Shown: positions 1-14,050 of the stretch, piece after piece
Layout: each line of letters starts with the position of its first letter
How positions within the stretch are numbered: the stretch's first letter is position 1
From: Andreprevotia chitinilytica DSM 18519
Lineage (GTDB): Bacteria > Pseudomonadota > Gammaproteobacteria > Burkholderiales > Chitinibacteraceae
Length of the DNA stretch: 60,835 nucleotides
Assembly: GCF_000711875.1 (NCBI RefSeq)
Contig: NZ_JONM01000024.1
Location: 1-60,835 of the forward strand
Reading direction: 5' to 3'
Notes under the pieces: model-generated
The model's database searches: none
Told to the model about the DNA's origin: nothing
What the model saw: only the letters and a program-made list of their open reading frames with translations
Position numbers and translations under genes: made by a program

Positions 1-1
1 G

Positions 2-307
2 CGGGACTGCTACAACCTGATTCGGCCGCATGAAGCGTTACAGCAACAGGTGCCGGCCAGTCGCTACCGCTGCAGTGGCCGGCCGTATCCGGAGCAACTG
101 CCGGCGGTGGAGTATGAGCCGGGCGATCGGGTGTTGAAGGTTCGCGTCAACGGGCAAATCCAGTATCGCGGCCGGGCAGTGTTCATAGGCGAGGGCTTGG
201 CGGGGGAGTACGTGGCACTGCGACCTTCGGCACAAGCCGATGTGCTGACGGTGTTCTTCTGTCATAAGGCCATTCGCACCATCGATCTGCGGGTGCAGTT
301 AGACTAG
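2..307 (+). pseudogene. IS481-type transposase, C-terminal fragment
   Basis: The reading frame is open from the window edge and ends at 305-307. Its first visible residues, YNLIRPHEAL, match the C-terminal end of the DDE integrase core of IS481-family transposases. They are followed by the usual proline/tyrosine-rich tail. Only about 101 residues are visible, so the N-terminal HTH and most of the catalytic core lie outside the window. The element's terminal repeats follow directly. Family assignment rests on this motif and the terminal sequence. Whether the copy is intact cannot be judged here. Confidence 0.75.
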
Positions 308-312
308 GTTGA

Positions 313-354
313 GTGTTACCCATGTCTCCCGACAAGTGTTACCTATGTCTCCCG
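313..354. repeat. Tandem terminal repeats of the IS481-type element
   Basis: Two near-identical 19-base copies, GTGTTACCCATGTCTCCCG (313-331) and GTGTTACCTATGTCTCCCG (336-354), lie 23 bases apart just after the transposase stop. They differ at one base. TGTTACC..TGTCTCC ends are typical of this IS group. The outer copy is probably the terminal inverted repeat and the inner one a second transposase-binding site. Confidence 0.7.
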
Positions 355-385
355 GCTGAACATTGCGCTCAACCCAACCTATGAA

Positions 386-1204
386 TCATTGGCGGGATTC
401 GATCTCCGTCAGATGGTCAGCCAGCTGTGGTCCGAACCAGAATTGCGGGCTGGAGTGGACGAGGATGCCCTGTTCGTTTTCCCGTTCGATGATCTTTTCC
501 GCCGCGTTGGCAAACAGCTTGGCCCAATCCGGCTGCGCGAAATCCTGATCGACGAACATGGCCTTGCCGAAGTAGGTGTAATCGACATCGTTGCTGCAGC
601 CGAACGACGGATGGTTGGCATCCGCCGCGGTGATGATGAGCGAGCGCTCGTCGCGCAATACATCGCGGAAACGACCGGAATAGCAGGCTGAAACGAAGAC
701 CATGCGCCAGCGGATGCCGGCCTCCGCCAGCGTGTCCTTGAGCCATTGCGGCGAGACGGGCTCGGCGGGCGAGCGGTAGCTGGTGGGCGGATGCAGCATG
801 AAGTTACCCTCGTGCGATCCGTGCGAGGTCAGGTAGAGCGCCAGTACGTCGTCCTGCCGGTTCATTTTGGCCGCGATGCCGAGGATGGCTTGCCGGAGCA
901 GATCACGGTTGACCTGTGGGTAACGCTCGGCATCCAGGTGGCGATTGTTGAGGATCACAACCCGGTTGGCGGCGCCAAGCTGGCGTACAAACACGCTGGT
1001 CACATATTCGGCTTCCTGGCCGAATACCTTGGGTGTATCGAAGCCGGCGACGGCAATCAGGTAAATATGCGGCTGTTTGGCATCGGTGGGTTCGACGCGG
1101 GCCAGCTGTTGCTGCAGCAGGGCAGGGGATTGCGGCGAGATGCTGGCGCAGCCGGCCAATAGCACCAACAGGCACGCGGCCAAGGCGGGTTTGAGGAAAG
1201 GCAT
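386..1204 (-). CDS. C13-family (legumain-like) cysteine peptidase lipoprotein
   Basis: This 272-residue protein starts at the ATG at 1204 because the signal peptide begins there. A hydrophobic stretch ends in the lipobox LAGC, giving lipidation at Cys19 and an outer-membrane or periplasmic location. A His in SHGS (His128) and a Cys in VSACYSG (Cys174) match the His/Cys dyad of caspase-clan C13 peptidases. Bacterial members are mostly uncharacterised and the substrate is unknown. It is a single gene between an IS remnant and gltB, transcribed away from gltB. An in-frame start 15 codons upstream is possible but would spoil the signal peptide. Confidence 0.75.
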   Translation of the reverse strand: MPFLKPALAACLLVLLAGCASISPQSPALLQQQLARVEPTDAKQPHIYLIAVAGFDTPKVFGQEAEYVTSVFVRQLGAANRVVILNNRHLDAERYPQVNRDLLRQAILGIAAKMNRQDDVLALYLTSHGSHEGNFMLHPPTSYRSPAEPVSPQWLKDTLAEAGIRWRMVFVSACYSGRFRDVLRDERSLIITAADANHPSFGCSNDVDYTYFGKAMFVDQDFAQPDWAKLFANAAEKIIERENEQGILVHSSPQFWFGPQLADHLTEIESRQ

Positions 1205-1572
1205 GCTGTGTTTCTCGGGGACGGCGGATAGCTTTCCGTATGCTGACACAGATGCCGCGTGTTTGCAGCCATCCCGATGGGGGCCAGTCTTGGTCAGCCG
1301 GATTTGGGGATTTCACGAGTTGGGCTGTTTGGCGTGGATGCGGCGGCCGGTTGTTCGTCCTGATTCTCTTCGGCGCGGCCCCGCTCAAGCGTAAAATCCG
1401 CACCCCATCGCCGCACTGCACAATAACGTTACAGCAGTATTTTTAACTGCCGTAACCGAATTTCTTACGATTTTTCACCGTCTGTCGGCCAAGTCGCAAA
1501 ACACCTGTCGAAAGCATGAAGTCGGCTAAATTTTGGGGGTTTTCCCCGATTGTCCGCTCGTGCGCCGTGCGG

Positions 1573-1602
1573 TTGCGAAATTTACGGCTTTCGGACTAGA
1601 AT
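1573..1602 (+). promoter_or_regulatory. Candidate sigma-70 promoter of gltBD
   Basis: TTGCGA (1573-1578) and TAGAAT (1597-1602) are separated by 18 bases and lie about 48 bases before the gltB ATG. The rest of the 1205-1572 gap shows no coding sequence I can support. No operator for a nitrogen regulator was recognised. Confidence 0.45.
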
Positions 1603-1649
1603 CAAGACCTTTTCGCTGTAAATTTGGCGCATTTCGCAAGGGTTTTGGG

Positions 1650-6086
<4,437 letters not shown>

Positions 6087-6162
6087 GGATCAAGGCTTGA
6101 GGTGTGTGGGAGATGGGGCGGTTTTACCCCTCACTCCTCACCCCTCACGCCTCACGAGGTGA

Positions 6163-7578
<1,416 letters not shown>

Positions 7579-7618
7579 AACCGATGTTCTAGCCTATGTA
7601 TGGCCATCTCGGCCAACA

Positions 7619-7648
7619 AAAAACCCCGCAAATATCGCGGGGTTTTTT
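7619..7648 (+). terminator. Rho-independent terminator of gltBD
   Basis: AAACCCCGC (7621-7629) pairs with GCGGGGTTT (7637-7645) around a short A/T loop and runs into a T tract. Confidence 0.9.
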
Positions 7649-7785
7649 GTTGTTCGGCGTTTAGAAATCGTTGGCAAAAGTGGGGCTCTGAGTGGCGGTT
7701 TGCAACCATATGTCATGGCCGTGAGCTGGCGACGATGTGTTCGCCGGTTCGCCTATTTCGCTTCGCCAAGAAAGGACAGAACACC

Positions 7786-8376
7786 ATGACCAAGATGAAA
7801 ACCGTCGTCGCCTTGCTGCTGGCCGCGACCGCCGCCGCTGCATCGGCCCATGTCACGCTGGAACAAGCAACGGCTAAGGCCGACACGGATTACAAAGCCA
7901 CTTTCATGGTCCCGCATGGTTGCGACGGATCACCAACGACCTCGATCACCGTACAAGTGCCGGACGATATCGAACTGGCCAACCCGCAAGCCAAGCCGGG
8001 CTGGACGCTGTCGGTGAAGAAGGTGGCATTGACTGCACCGCTAAGTGTGGATGGCAAACGGGCCAGCGCACGGACCAGTGAAGTCACGTGGTCGGGCGGC
8101 CAGCTGCCGGCGGATCGTTACGATGAATTCGTGCTGTTCACCAAGCTCCCCGACCACGGCGGCATCGAGCACTTCAAGGTGATCCAGCAATGCCAGACCG
8201 GCAAAAACGAGTGGACGCAGATCCCGGCAGAGGGCCAGTCCGCGCAGGATTTGCCGAACCCCGCGCCGGGTGTAGAGCTGTTCGTGGTCAAGCCGATGAA
8301 CATGAATATGCATATGGGGCACGGCGACATGAAGGACATGGATGGCATGGGGAATATGCCGGAGCATCACCATTGA
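7786..8376 (+). CDS. YcnI-like (DUF1775) copper-binding secreted protein with Met/His-rich tail
   Basis: The 196-residue precursor starts at the ATG at 7786, with AAAGGAC upstream. The signal peptide appears to be cleaved after ASA, leaving His22 as the mature N-terminus. In the characterised YcnI family an N-terminal His helps bind Cu(II). The central domain fits DUF1775. The last 26 residues, from about 171, are dominated by Met, His and Asp and look like a second metal-binding tail. I infer a role in periplasmic copper handling. No copper exporter, CopC or DUF461 neighbour is present, so it stands alone between gltD and a repeat patch. Confidence 0.85.
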   Translation: MTKMKTVVALLLAATAAAASAHVTLEQATAKADTDYKATFMVPHGCDGSPTTSITVQVPDDIELANPQAKPGWTLSVKKVALTAPLSVDGKRASARTSEVTWSGGQLPADRYDEFVLFTKLPDHGGIEHFKVIQQCQTGKNEWTQIPAEGQSAQDLPNPAPGVELFVVKPMNMNMHMGHGDMKDMDGMGNMPEHHH

Positions 8377-8415
8377 TGGTGAGGGGTGAGGAGGCAGAGG
8401 GTGACATACCCGCTA

Positions 8416-8495
8416 CCCCTGTAGGAGCGAGCTTGCTCGCGATTGCATCGTGTCGTTCACCATCGCCATCGCGAGCAAGCTCGCTCCTACAGGGG
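8416..8495. repeat. REP-like palindromic repeat
   Basis: Arms at about 8417-8443 and 8468-8494 are near-perfect inverted copies containing GTAGGAGCGAGCTTGCTCGC, with 24 bases between them. Each arm is itself partly palindromic. The sequence closely resembles REP elements familiar from Pseudomonas. The surrounding 8377-8677 gap holds no gene I can support. Confidence 0.8.
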
Positions 8496-8611
8496 GCACT
8501 CGCAACGGGGGTGAGAGGTGCGACTTTCTCCCCTCTCCCACTTTCCCTGAACAAGGCAAAGCCTTGCATGGGATGGGCGAGGGGACATAAACCGTGGTTT
8601 CTACCAGACAT

Positions 8612-8639
8612 GTAGCCCGGATGGCTTTGCCGGCCGGGG
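8612..8639. repeat. 28-base dispersed repeat, copy 1
   Basis: A 28-base GTAGCCCGGA...CCGGGG motif recurs at 29456-29483 in the opposite orientation with only two C/T differences. It is GC-rich and partly palindromic, like a second REP family. Confidence 0.65.
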
Positions 8640-8677
8640 GACTCCGCGCCAATCATCGCGCCGGCGTTTCGCCAGTC

Positions 8678-9712
8678 TCACCCACCCAACACATCATCCA
8701 ACGAAGCCCAATCCGGCATATCACGCGGTGGGGTGTCGTTGTTGATGAGGTTCTGCAAGGTCTCCTGACGGACGCGGTGGTTGCCCGCCAAACCCGGTTG
8801 CCCCGCCGCCAGCGCGTAATGAACCATGCTGGCGTGCAGCCGTGCTGCTACGTGGCGCATGCCGTCCGCCTCGGCGATATGCAGTGCACGCAGTGCGAAG
8901 CTCATCGCCATATCCGGCAGGCCCTGTGCGGCGCGGACTTCAGCGAGCAGCCCGAGCACATTGGCTTCGGACCAATGCGACGGCGTGATCACCAATAGCT
9001 CAAGCGCGTCTTCAAGCAGTCGCTCGGCCTCGTCGATGTGGCCTTGGCCGAGTGCGATCTCCGCCAGCCGAAACACCAGCTCCGCCTGGTAATGACCGAA
9101 GTGCTTCGCTTGGCATAGCGCCAACGCGCTGCGCAGGATGACGATGGCCTCGTCGTAATGACCGGTTGCCTGCAAATCCCAGCCCAGGCTGATCTTCACC
9201 TTGGCGGTCAGATAGGCATCGTCGAGCGCTGGCAGCAGGCGCTCGGCGGCGCGATGAAAGGCCACCGCCTTGTCGAGTGCGCCATAGGCGCTGCATACAT
9301 GCCCCAGCCCGACCAATGCCAGTGTTCGTGTTTCCGTGAAGGCCGGTGAGGTGCCGCATAGTCGTGCGCAACGCGCCCAGCATTCCAGCGCATGCGGATA
9401 GTCGCCAGTGGTGTAACTGTTGCGGCCCAGGCGTTCCAGCACCGCCGGTTCCAGTTCGGTCAGGCCGTACAGCTGGCAGCAGGTGAGCGCCTCTGCCAAT
9501 ACCACGCCCGCCTCGCCACGCTCGCCCAGCTGGTCTTCGATCAGCGAAAGCTGCGTGGCGGCGCGCACCAACGTTTCGATATCGCTGGCCTGGCGGGCCG
9601 CCTGCAACAAGGCCTTGCACATCCGCATCGCCACGCTCGGGTGATTGAAGAGGATACGGTCGATCTCATTGAGCTGAGCGGAGGGGTTGAGGTCGGAATA
9701 GTCGTCAGGCAT
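8678..9712 (-). CDS. TPR-repeat protein
   Basis: This protein has 344 residues and no signal peptide or membrane segment. It is built almost entirely of helical pairs. Several fit the TPR pattern (alternating small and aromatic positions around Y/G/A), for example ALVGLGHVCSAYGALDKAVAF near residue 130 and GWDLQATGHYDEAIVILRSAL near residue 175. Arrays of this sort scaffold protein contacts or sense ligands. In related bacteria similar TPR arrays precede GGDEF or kinase domains, but no output domain is present here. Partner and function are unknown. Confidence 0.7.
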   Translation of the reverse strand: MPDDYSDLNPSAQLNEIDRILFNHPSVAMRMCKALLQAARQASDIETLVRAATQLSLIEDQLGERGEAGVVLAEALTCCQLYGLTELEPAVLERLGRNSYTTGDYPHALECWARCARLCGTSPAFTETRTLALVGLGHVCSAYGALDKAVAFHRAAERLLPALDDAYLTAKVKISLGWDLQATGHYDEAIVILRSALALCQAKHFGHYQAELVFRLAEIALGQGHIDEAERLLEDALELLVITPSHWSEANVLGLLAEVRAAQGLPDMAMSFALRALHIAEADGMRHVAARLHASMVHYALAAGQPGLAGNHRVRQETLQNLINNDTPPRDMPDWASLDDVLGG

Positions 9713-9837
9713 GGCAGAAACCGTGAAGCGGTAATGCCATTCTAAACGGGGATGCCTACCGCCGTTGCCGCCTTAGGGTTAGTCAGTACGGCAGGTGTGA
9801 TCCATGACACCGTATTTACCGATGCCCAGATCGCCCT

Positions 9838-10266
9838 TCAGCAGGCGCAGACGATGGCGGTATCGGCCGTGATCCCCGTATTCAGTCCCAACCCCTCATC
9901 CAGCCAGCCCGTTACCCCGCCAATCATCAACTTCACCGGCCAGCCCAGTTGCGCCAGCTTCAGGGCCGCCCGATCCGCGCCATTGCAATGCGGACCAGCG
10001 CAATACACCACGAACAAGGTATCCGCTGGCCATGCCGCCATGCGCTCGGCGGTGATGTCCCGATGCGGCAGATTGAGTGCGCCCGGCACGTGGCCGGCTG
10101 CGTAGGCCGTTGCACCGCGGGCATCCAGCAACACGAAGCCCGGTTCGCCGGATTGGAAGGCCGCGTGAACGTCCGAGCAATCGGTCTCGAACGCCAGCTT
10201 GGCGGCAAAGTGGACCAAGGCGGCGGGGCTGGCGGCGGCGGGTGTTGCGGTAACGGCATTGGTCAT
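9838..10266 (-). CDS. Rhodanese-domain sulfurtransferase
   Basis: A single rhodanese domain of 142 residues, using the ATG at 10266. LLDARG..AYAAGHVPGALNLPH is the conserved N-terminal half. The active-site loop is VYCAGPHCNGAD, with Cys89 the expected persulfide carrier. A C-terminal CAC motif is unusual. The gene is divergent from an FtrA-like regulator 114 bases away. That pairing is common for rhodaneses and suggests direct control. The upstream in-frame extension overlaps the shared intergenic region and is unlikely to be coding. Confidence 0.85.
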   Translation of the reverse strand: MTNAVTATPAAASPAALVHFAAKLAFETDCSDVHAAFQSGEPGFVLLDARGATAYAAGHVPGALNLPHRDITAERMAAWPADTLFVVYCAGPHCNGADRAALKLAQLGWPVKLMIGGVTGWLDEGLGLNTGITADTAIVCAC

Positions 10267-10380
10267 GATGGGCCTCGTCTGGACGATGGGGGGTGAATGA
10301 TGAATGTATTGTGCGAGGTCACCCGAATGCGGCACAGTGGCGTTATCGACATTGATCGGCAATATCTCGCCAAACTCTTC

Positions 10381-11349
10381 ATGGAAAAAATCCGCGTCGT
10401 TGCACTCGCCTACGATCGGCTCTGCACCTTCGAATTCGGCTGTGTGGTCGAAATCTTCGCGCTCGATCGGCCCGAGTTAGGCGTGCCTTGGTATGACTTT
10501 CAGGTCTGCAGTCTGGATCCATCACCCTTGCGCGCGGCGGGTGGCGTGCTGGTCGAAGCCCATCATGGGCTGGAGGCTTTGCAAGATGCCGACCTGATCG
10601 TGCTACCCGGCTGGCGCGATACCGATGAACCCGCTCCGCCCGAACTCTGCGCCGCACTGCACTTGGCCCATACCCGTGGTGCACGCTTCGCCAGCATCTG
10701 CAACGGCGTGTTCCTGCTTGCCGAGGCCGGCTTGCTCGATGGTCGTCGTGCTACCACCCACTGGCGCTACATGGAGCGGCTGATCGCCCGCTATCCGCGC
10801 ATTCAGGTCGAGCCGGATGTCTTGTATGTGGAAGACGGCGAGTTTCTGATGTCCGCTGGCTCTGCTGCCGGGTTGGACATGCTGCTGCACCTGGTGCGCA
10901 CGGACTTTGGTGCGGCCGTCGCTAATCAGGTGGCGCGCCGGCTGGTGCTCCCGCCGCATCGCGACGGCGGTCAGGCCCAGTTCGTCAGCCGGCCGCTGCC
11001 GCGATACGACAACAACAAACTGGCGGCGCTGATCGATTGGCTGCACCAGCATGCTGCCGAGCCGCACACGGTCGATGCGCTCGCTGCCCGCGCCGCCATG
11101 AGCCCGCGTACCTTCCTGCGCCAGTTCAAGGCGGCGACCGGCAGCTCGCCTTATGACTGGCTGATCGTGCAACGGGTGGAAATCGCCAAGATGCTGCTGG
11201 AAAGCGGTTCGGAGCGCGGCGAGACCAGTCTGGGGCGCATTGCTGCTGCGGCTGGATTTGGCGCAGTGGAAACCTTGCGCCATCACTTTCGCCGGCTGGT
11301 TGGCGTATCGCCAGCGGCCTATCGGCAACGGTTTGCGATGCAGGTTTAG
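10381..11349 (+). CDS. FtrA/GlxA-type AraC-family regulator with DJ-1/PfpI domain
   Basis: 322 residues. The N-terminal half is a DJ-1/PfpI amidotransferase-like fold; FASICNGVFLLAEAGLL is the nucleophile-elbow region with Cys. The C-terminal half holds two AraC helix-turn-helix motifs (HTVDALAARAAMSPRTFLRQFK and LGRIAAAAGFGAVETLRHHFRR). In this family the first domain senses an unknown ligand. Its divergent placement next to the rhodanese gene suggests it controls that gene. The ATG at 10381 matches the family start; the frame is open 84 bases further upstream. Confidence 0.88.
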   Translation: MEKIRVVALAYDRLCTFEFGCVVEIFALDRPELGVPWYDFQVCSLDPSPLRAAGGVLVEAHHGLEALQDADLIVLPGWRDTDEPAPPELCAALHLAHTRGARFASICNGVFLLAEAGLLDGRRATTHWRYMERLIARYPRIQVEPDVLYVEDGEFLMSAGSAAGLDMLLHLVRTDFGAAVANQVARRLVLPPHRDGGQAQFVSRPLPRYDNNKLAALIDWLHQHAAEPHTVDALAARAAMSPRTFLRQFKAATGSSPYDWLIVQRVEIAKMLLESGSERGETSLGRIAAAAGFGAVETLRHHFRRLVGVSPAAYRQRFAMQV

Positions 11350-11457
11350 TGCGTGCCGTAAGTGGTTTGGTAGAGGTGGTTTGGCGAAGGAGACTTTCGA
11401 GCCAAGGTGGAAGCCTATGAATCGATATCGATGGTCCGTTGTTCGGCCAAAGCGGAT

Positions 11458-11916
11458 TTATGTACATGAGGATTCTGCGGCCTTGGCCAGCGCCTCCATC
11501 GCTTGTCTTGTCGAGCGAAGTTGTTCATCGCCTAAGCGACGGGCGAGTTCCGCCTTGGCCCAATTCCACACAGGGAACGCATCGGCCATGAGTTGACGCC
11601 CTGACGTCGTCAGCGCTAGCCGCTTTCCTGCACGGCCACGTCCGCCTTCAGCGCAGACCAAATGTCGGCTCTCCAGATTCTGAACATTTCGGCTGAGGGT
11701 GGTCGGATCGACCCCGGCCTTATCCGCGAGTTCGACAAGCGTCGCCCCTTCAGCCGCACCGATCCCTACCAAAAGACTGAATTGCTCGGCCGTCAGCCCG
11801 AGCGGCTTGAAGCAGGCATTGTAATAACGCGTGAGCGCGCGCGCCGTTGCACGAGCCTGGAAGCCTGGACACTCTGCTGCGACGACTTTCAAAGATTCTG
11901 GATCAAAACCGTTCAC
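11458..11916 (-). CDS. MarR-family transcriptional regulator
   Basis: 152 residues. The GTG at 11916 is chosen because AAGGAG sits six bases upstream. The longer frame to 12027 would run through the promoter and the divergent gene. The winged helix-turn-helix is clear: LVELADKAGVDPTTLSRNVQNLESRHLV followed by the GRGRAGKRLALT wing. MarR proteins usually repress themselves and a divergent gene in response to small phenolic or oxidant ligands. The divergent DUF1330 gene starts 65 bases away and an inverted repeat lies between them. Confidence 0.85.
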   Translation of the reverse strand: MNGFDPESLKVVAAECPGFQARATARALTRYYNACFKPLGLTAEQFSLLVGIGAAEGATLVELADKAGVDPTTLSRNVQNLESRHLVCAEGGRGRAGKRLALTTSGRQLMADAFPVWNWAKAELARRLGDEQLRSTRQAMEALAKAAESSCT

Positions 11917-11948
11917 ATCTATCTCCTTGACAACCCCATTCTCGCCAA

Positions 11949-11966
11949 ATAATGTATATGCATTAT
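11949..11966. promoter_or_regulatory. Candidate MarR operator
   Basis: ATAATG (11949-11954) and CATTAT (11961-11966) form a six-base inverted repeat with a six-base spacer, midway between the divergent marR-like and DUF1330 genes. Size and position fit a MarR dimer site overlapping both promoters. Confidence 0.6.
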
Positions 11967-11980
11967 TAATGGGAGGCACA

Positions 11981-12274
11981 ATGCCAGCATACGTACACGT
12001 CAATCTGCGGGTCATCGACTCCGCCAAGCAAGCTGCGCTCGCTCCACGCTTTCAGGCGGCGCTCAAAGAGGCGGGCGGGAAGATTTTACATTTCGGTCCT
12101 GTTGCGCAGATTCTAGAGGGGGATGAGGCGCCGCTGCCGCTGGCTGGGGTATTTGAGTTTCCGACTCTCGCCCAAGCGCTGGCCTTCTACAATTCCGAAA
12201 GGTATGCGCCGATCAAGGCTGAACGTCGGGAAGCCCAGCAAGCGCGAATGTTCATCGTCGAAACGCACTCGTGA
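11981..12274 (+). CDS. DUF1330-family small protein
   Basis: 97 residues with GGGAGG just before the ATG. The ferredoxin-like pattern VNLRVIDSAKQAALAPRFQAALKEAGGK...VFEFPTLAQALAFYNSERYAPIKAER is typical of DUF1330. The family is a dimeric alpha/beta barrel of unknown biochemical role, often found beside MarR-type or monooxygenase genes. The divergent MarR regulator probably controls it. The next 178 bases hold no gene I can support. Confidence 0.8.
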   Translation: MPAYVHVNLRVIDSAKQAALAPRFQAALKEAGGKILHFGPVAQILEGDEAPLPLAGVFEFPTLAQALAFYNSERYAPIKAERREAQQARMFIVETHS

Positions 12275-12452
12275 GTGACCGCTTTCGGAAGTCGTGATGG
12301 TCCGGAATGGGTCGATAGCGGACGTGAGCGACTCGATGTGCCACCGTCTGCTTCGGCCGAGCAGCGGCCATTCCTGAAAGCAAGCCTGAAAGACTGATTC
12401 CGGCCGGACAGTGCCCGCTGGGCGTACCGGTAATGCCTACTTCGTACCGCAG

Positions 12453-12797
12453 TCAATCATCCCGCGTCAGCACTTCCAGCAGCTCGATCTCGAAGACTAG
12501 ATTTGAGTTCGGTTTGATATGGGTGCCGATCTGCCGTTCGCCATAGGCGAGGTGGGCCGGTACGTAGAGCTTGCGCTTGCCGCCGACTTTCATGCCCATC
12601 AGCCCCAGATCCCAGCCCTTGATCACGCGCCCGGTGCCGATCACGCACTGGAACGGCTTGCCGCGATCATAGGAGGAGTCGAACTTGGTACCATCCTCCA
12701 GAAAGCCGTTGTATTGAGTGGTGATCAACGCCCCTTTGACCACTTCCTTGCCATCGCCCGCTTGAATCTCTTCAACCCGTAATTCGCTGCTCATCAT
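12453..12797 (-). CDS. FKBP-type peptidyl-prolyl isomerase
   Basis: 114 residues, a single FKBP domain without signal peptide, so presumably cytoplasmic. The active-site aromatic residues and loops are visible: YNGFLEDGTKFDSSYDRGKPF, VIKGWDLGLMGMKVGGKRKLYVPAHLAYGER and NSNLVFEIELLEV. It catalyses cis-trans isomerisation of X-Pro bonds. The first two codons are both ATG; either could start translation. Confidence 0.92.
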   Translation of the reverse strand: MMSSELRVEEIQAGDGKEVVKGALITTQYNGFLEDGTKFDSSYDRGKPFQCVIGTGRVIKGWDLGLMGMKVGGKRKLYVPAHLAYGERQIGTHIKPNSNLVFEIELLEVLTRDD

Positions 12798-12848
12798 TCG
12801 CTCTTGGTTATTCGGTCGCCTGCCGCTGGTGACCCACGCAGCGTTTTC

Positions 12849-13952
12849 TCAGGAATTTCGTGGTTTGGCAATCACTTGCGGTCGTGCCTTGCGTGATGAA
12901 GGCGCTTCTGTCTGAGCGGGGGTCGGCAGCCAGCCGTGTTCCCGATACCAAGTGATCGTATCGCGCACGGTGTCCTCGGCTGGCCTGAATTGCACCGCCA
13001 GTTCACGCTCGGTCTTGGTCGGGCTGAAGTGGGTTCGGTCTGCTTCCGCCAGCATGAGCCGCACGGTAGCCAGGCTGAGCAGGATCGGTTTGCCGGTCAG
13101 TCTGGCATACAACTCTTGCGCGCCAGCCAGTGCGAACAGGATGGGAATGGGGATTGAGCGGGTCGGCGTTGCCACGCCAGCGATGCGGCCGATCAAGGGG
13201 ATCAGGTCACGCATCGTCATGTGCCGGCCCGCTGCGAGATAACGCTCGCCCCGGCGTCCTTTTTCCGCCGCTGCGATCTGCGTGCGGGCCACGTCTCGCG
13301 CATCGACGACCGAAAAGCTGCCGGGAACGAGGCCGGGCAGTTTGCCGAGCACCGTATCCTGCGCCACCTGGCCGGACGAGGTCGGGCCGATATCGCCCGG
13401 CCCCCACATCCAGCCGGGCAACACGAACGTGGCAACCATATCGGGATGACCATCGAGGAAGCGCCGAACTGCCTGATCTGCAAGGATTTTGCTGCGGTAA
13501 TAGTCATCCGCATCCGCCGGGTCGCGTTCATGGGTCTCATCAATGACGGCACCCGGTGCGCCATGCAGGACGGCAACCGATGAGGTCTGGACGAAGCGCC
13601 GGACACCCGCCGTATAGGCTTGCGCAATGAGCATGGCTGTTCCGTCGATATTGATGCGCTGGAGGGCATCCCAATGATTGCCGCCCTTGTAGTTGTCGCG
13701 GAAGAACGCGGCGGTATGGAACACCGCATCGCAGCCTTGCAACGCGTGTGCGAAAGCCGCGACATTGGCCATATCCCCGGTCACGAATTCGATCCCCGGC
13801 AGGTTGCCGAACTGCCGCTTTGCCTTTTCCTGTGAACGCACGAGCGCCCGGACTACGACGCCGCGCCCGACCAGCTCACGGACGAGGTTGTTGCCAAGGA
13901 GCCCGGTTGCGCCGGTGACAAAAGCGGTGCGGAGGATGGTTTGCTGCGTCAT
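12849..13952 (-). CDS. Extended short-chain dehydrogenase (dihydroflavonol reductase-like)
   Basis: 367 residues. The N-terminus carries the Rossmann motif VTGATGLLGNNLVREL, followed by TSSVAVLHG and the catalytic YYRSK (Tyr-x3-Lys). This makes it an NAD(P)-dependent extended SDR acting on a sugar-nucleotide, flavonoid-like or lipid carbonyl. The substrate cannot be read from sequence. It is divergent from a TetR-type gene 98 bases away with shared inverted repeats, so it is the likely target of that repressor. Confidence 0.85.
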   Translation of the reverse strand: MTQQTILRTAFVTGATGLLGNNLVRELVGRGVVVRALVRSQEKAKRQFGNLPGIEFVTGDMANVAAFAHALQGCDAVFHTAAFFRDNYKGGNHWDALQRINIDGTAMLIAQAYTAGVRRFVQTSSVAVLHGAPGAVIDETHERDPADADDYYRSKILADQAVRRFLDGHPDMVATFVLPGWMWGPGDIGPTSSGQVAQDTVLGKLPGLVPGSFSVVDARDVARTQIAAAEKGRRGERYLAAGRHMTMRDLIPLIGRIAGVATPTRSIPIPILFALAGAQELYARLTGKPILLSLATVRLMLAEADRTHFSPTKTERELAVQFRPAEDTVRDTITWYREHGWLPTPAQTEAPSSRKARPQVIAKPRNS

Positions 13953-14010
13953 TGGTTGCCTCAGAAGTCAGTTGAATTTCAAAGTTCGAGTGATATTTTA
14001 AAATTTATCA

Positions 14011-14040
14011 TATCAGTTGAAATCCGAAATGCAACTGATA
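14011..14040. promoter_or_regulatory. Candidate TetR operator between sdr and tetR
   Basis: TATCAGTTG (14011-14019) and CAACTGATA (14032-14040) are a perfect nine-base inverted repeat with a 12-base spacer, ending 10 bases before the tetR start. A further TCAGTTGAA half-site lies near 13968 towards the reductase gene. Confidence 0.7.
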
Positions 14041-14050
14041 TTCTGCTCGC

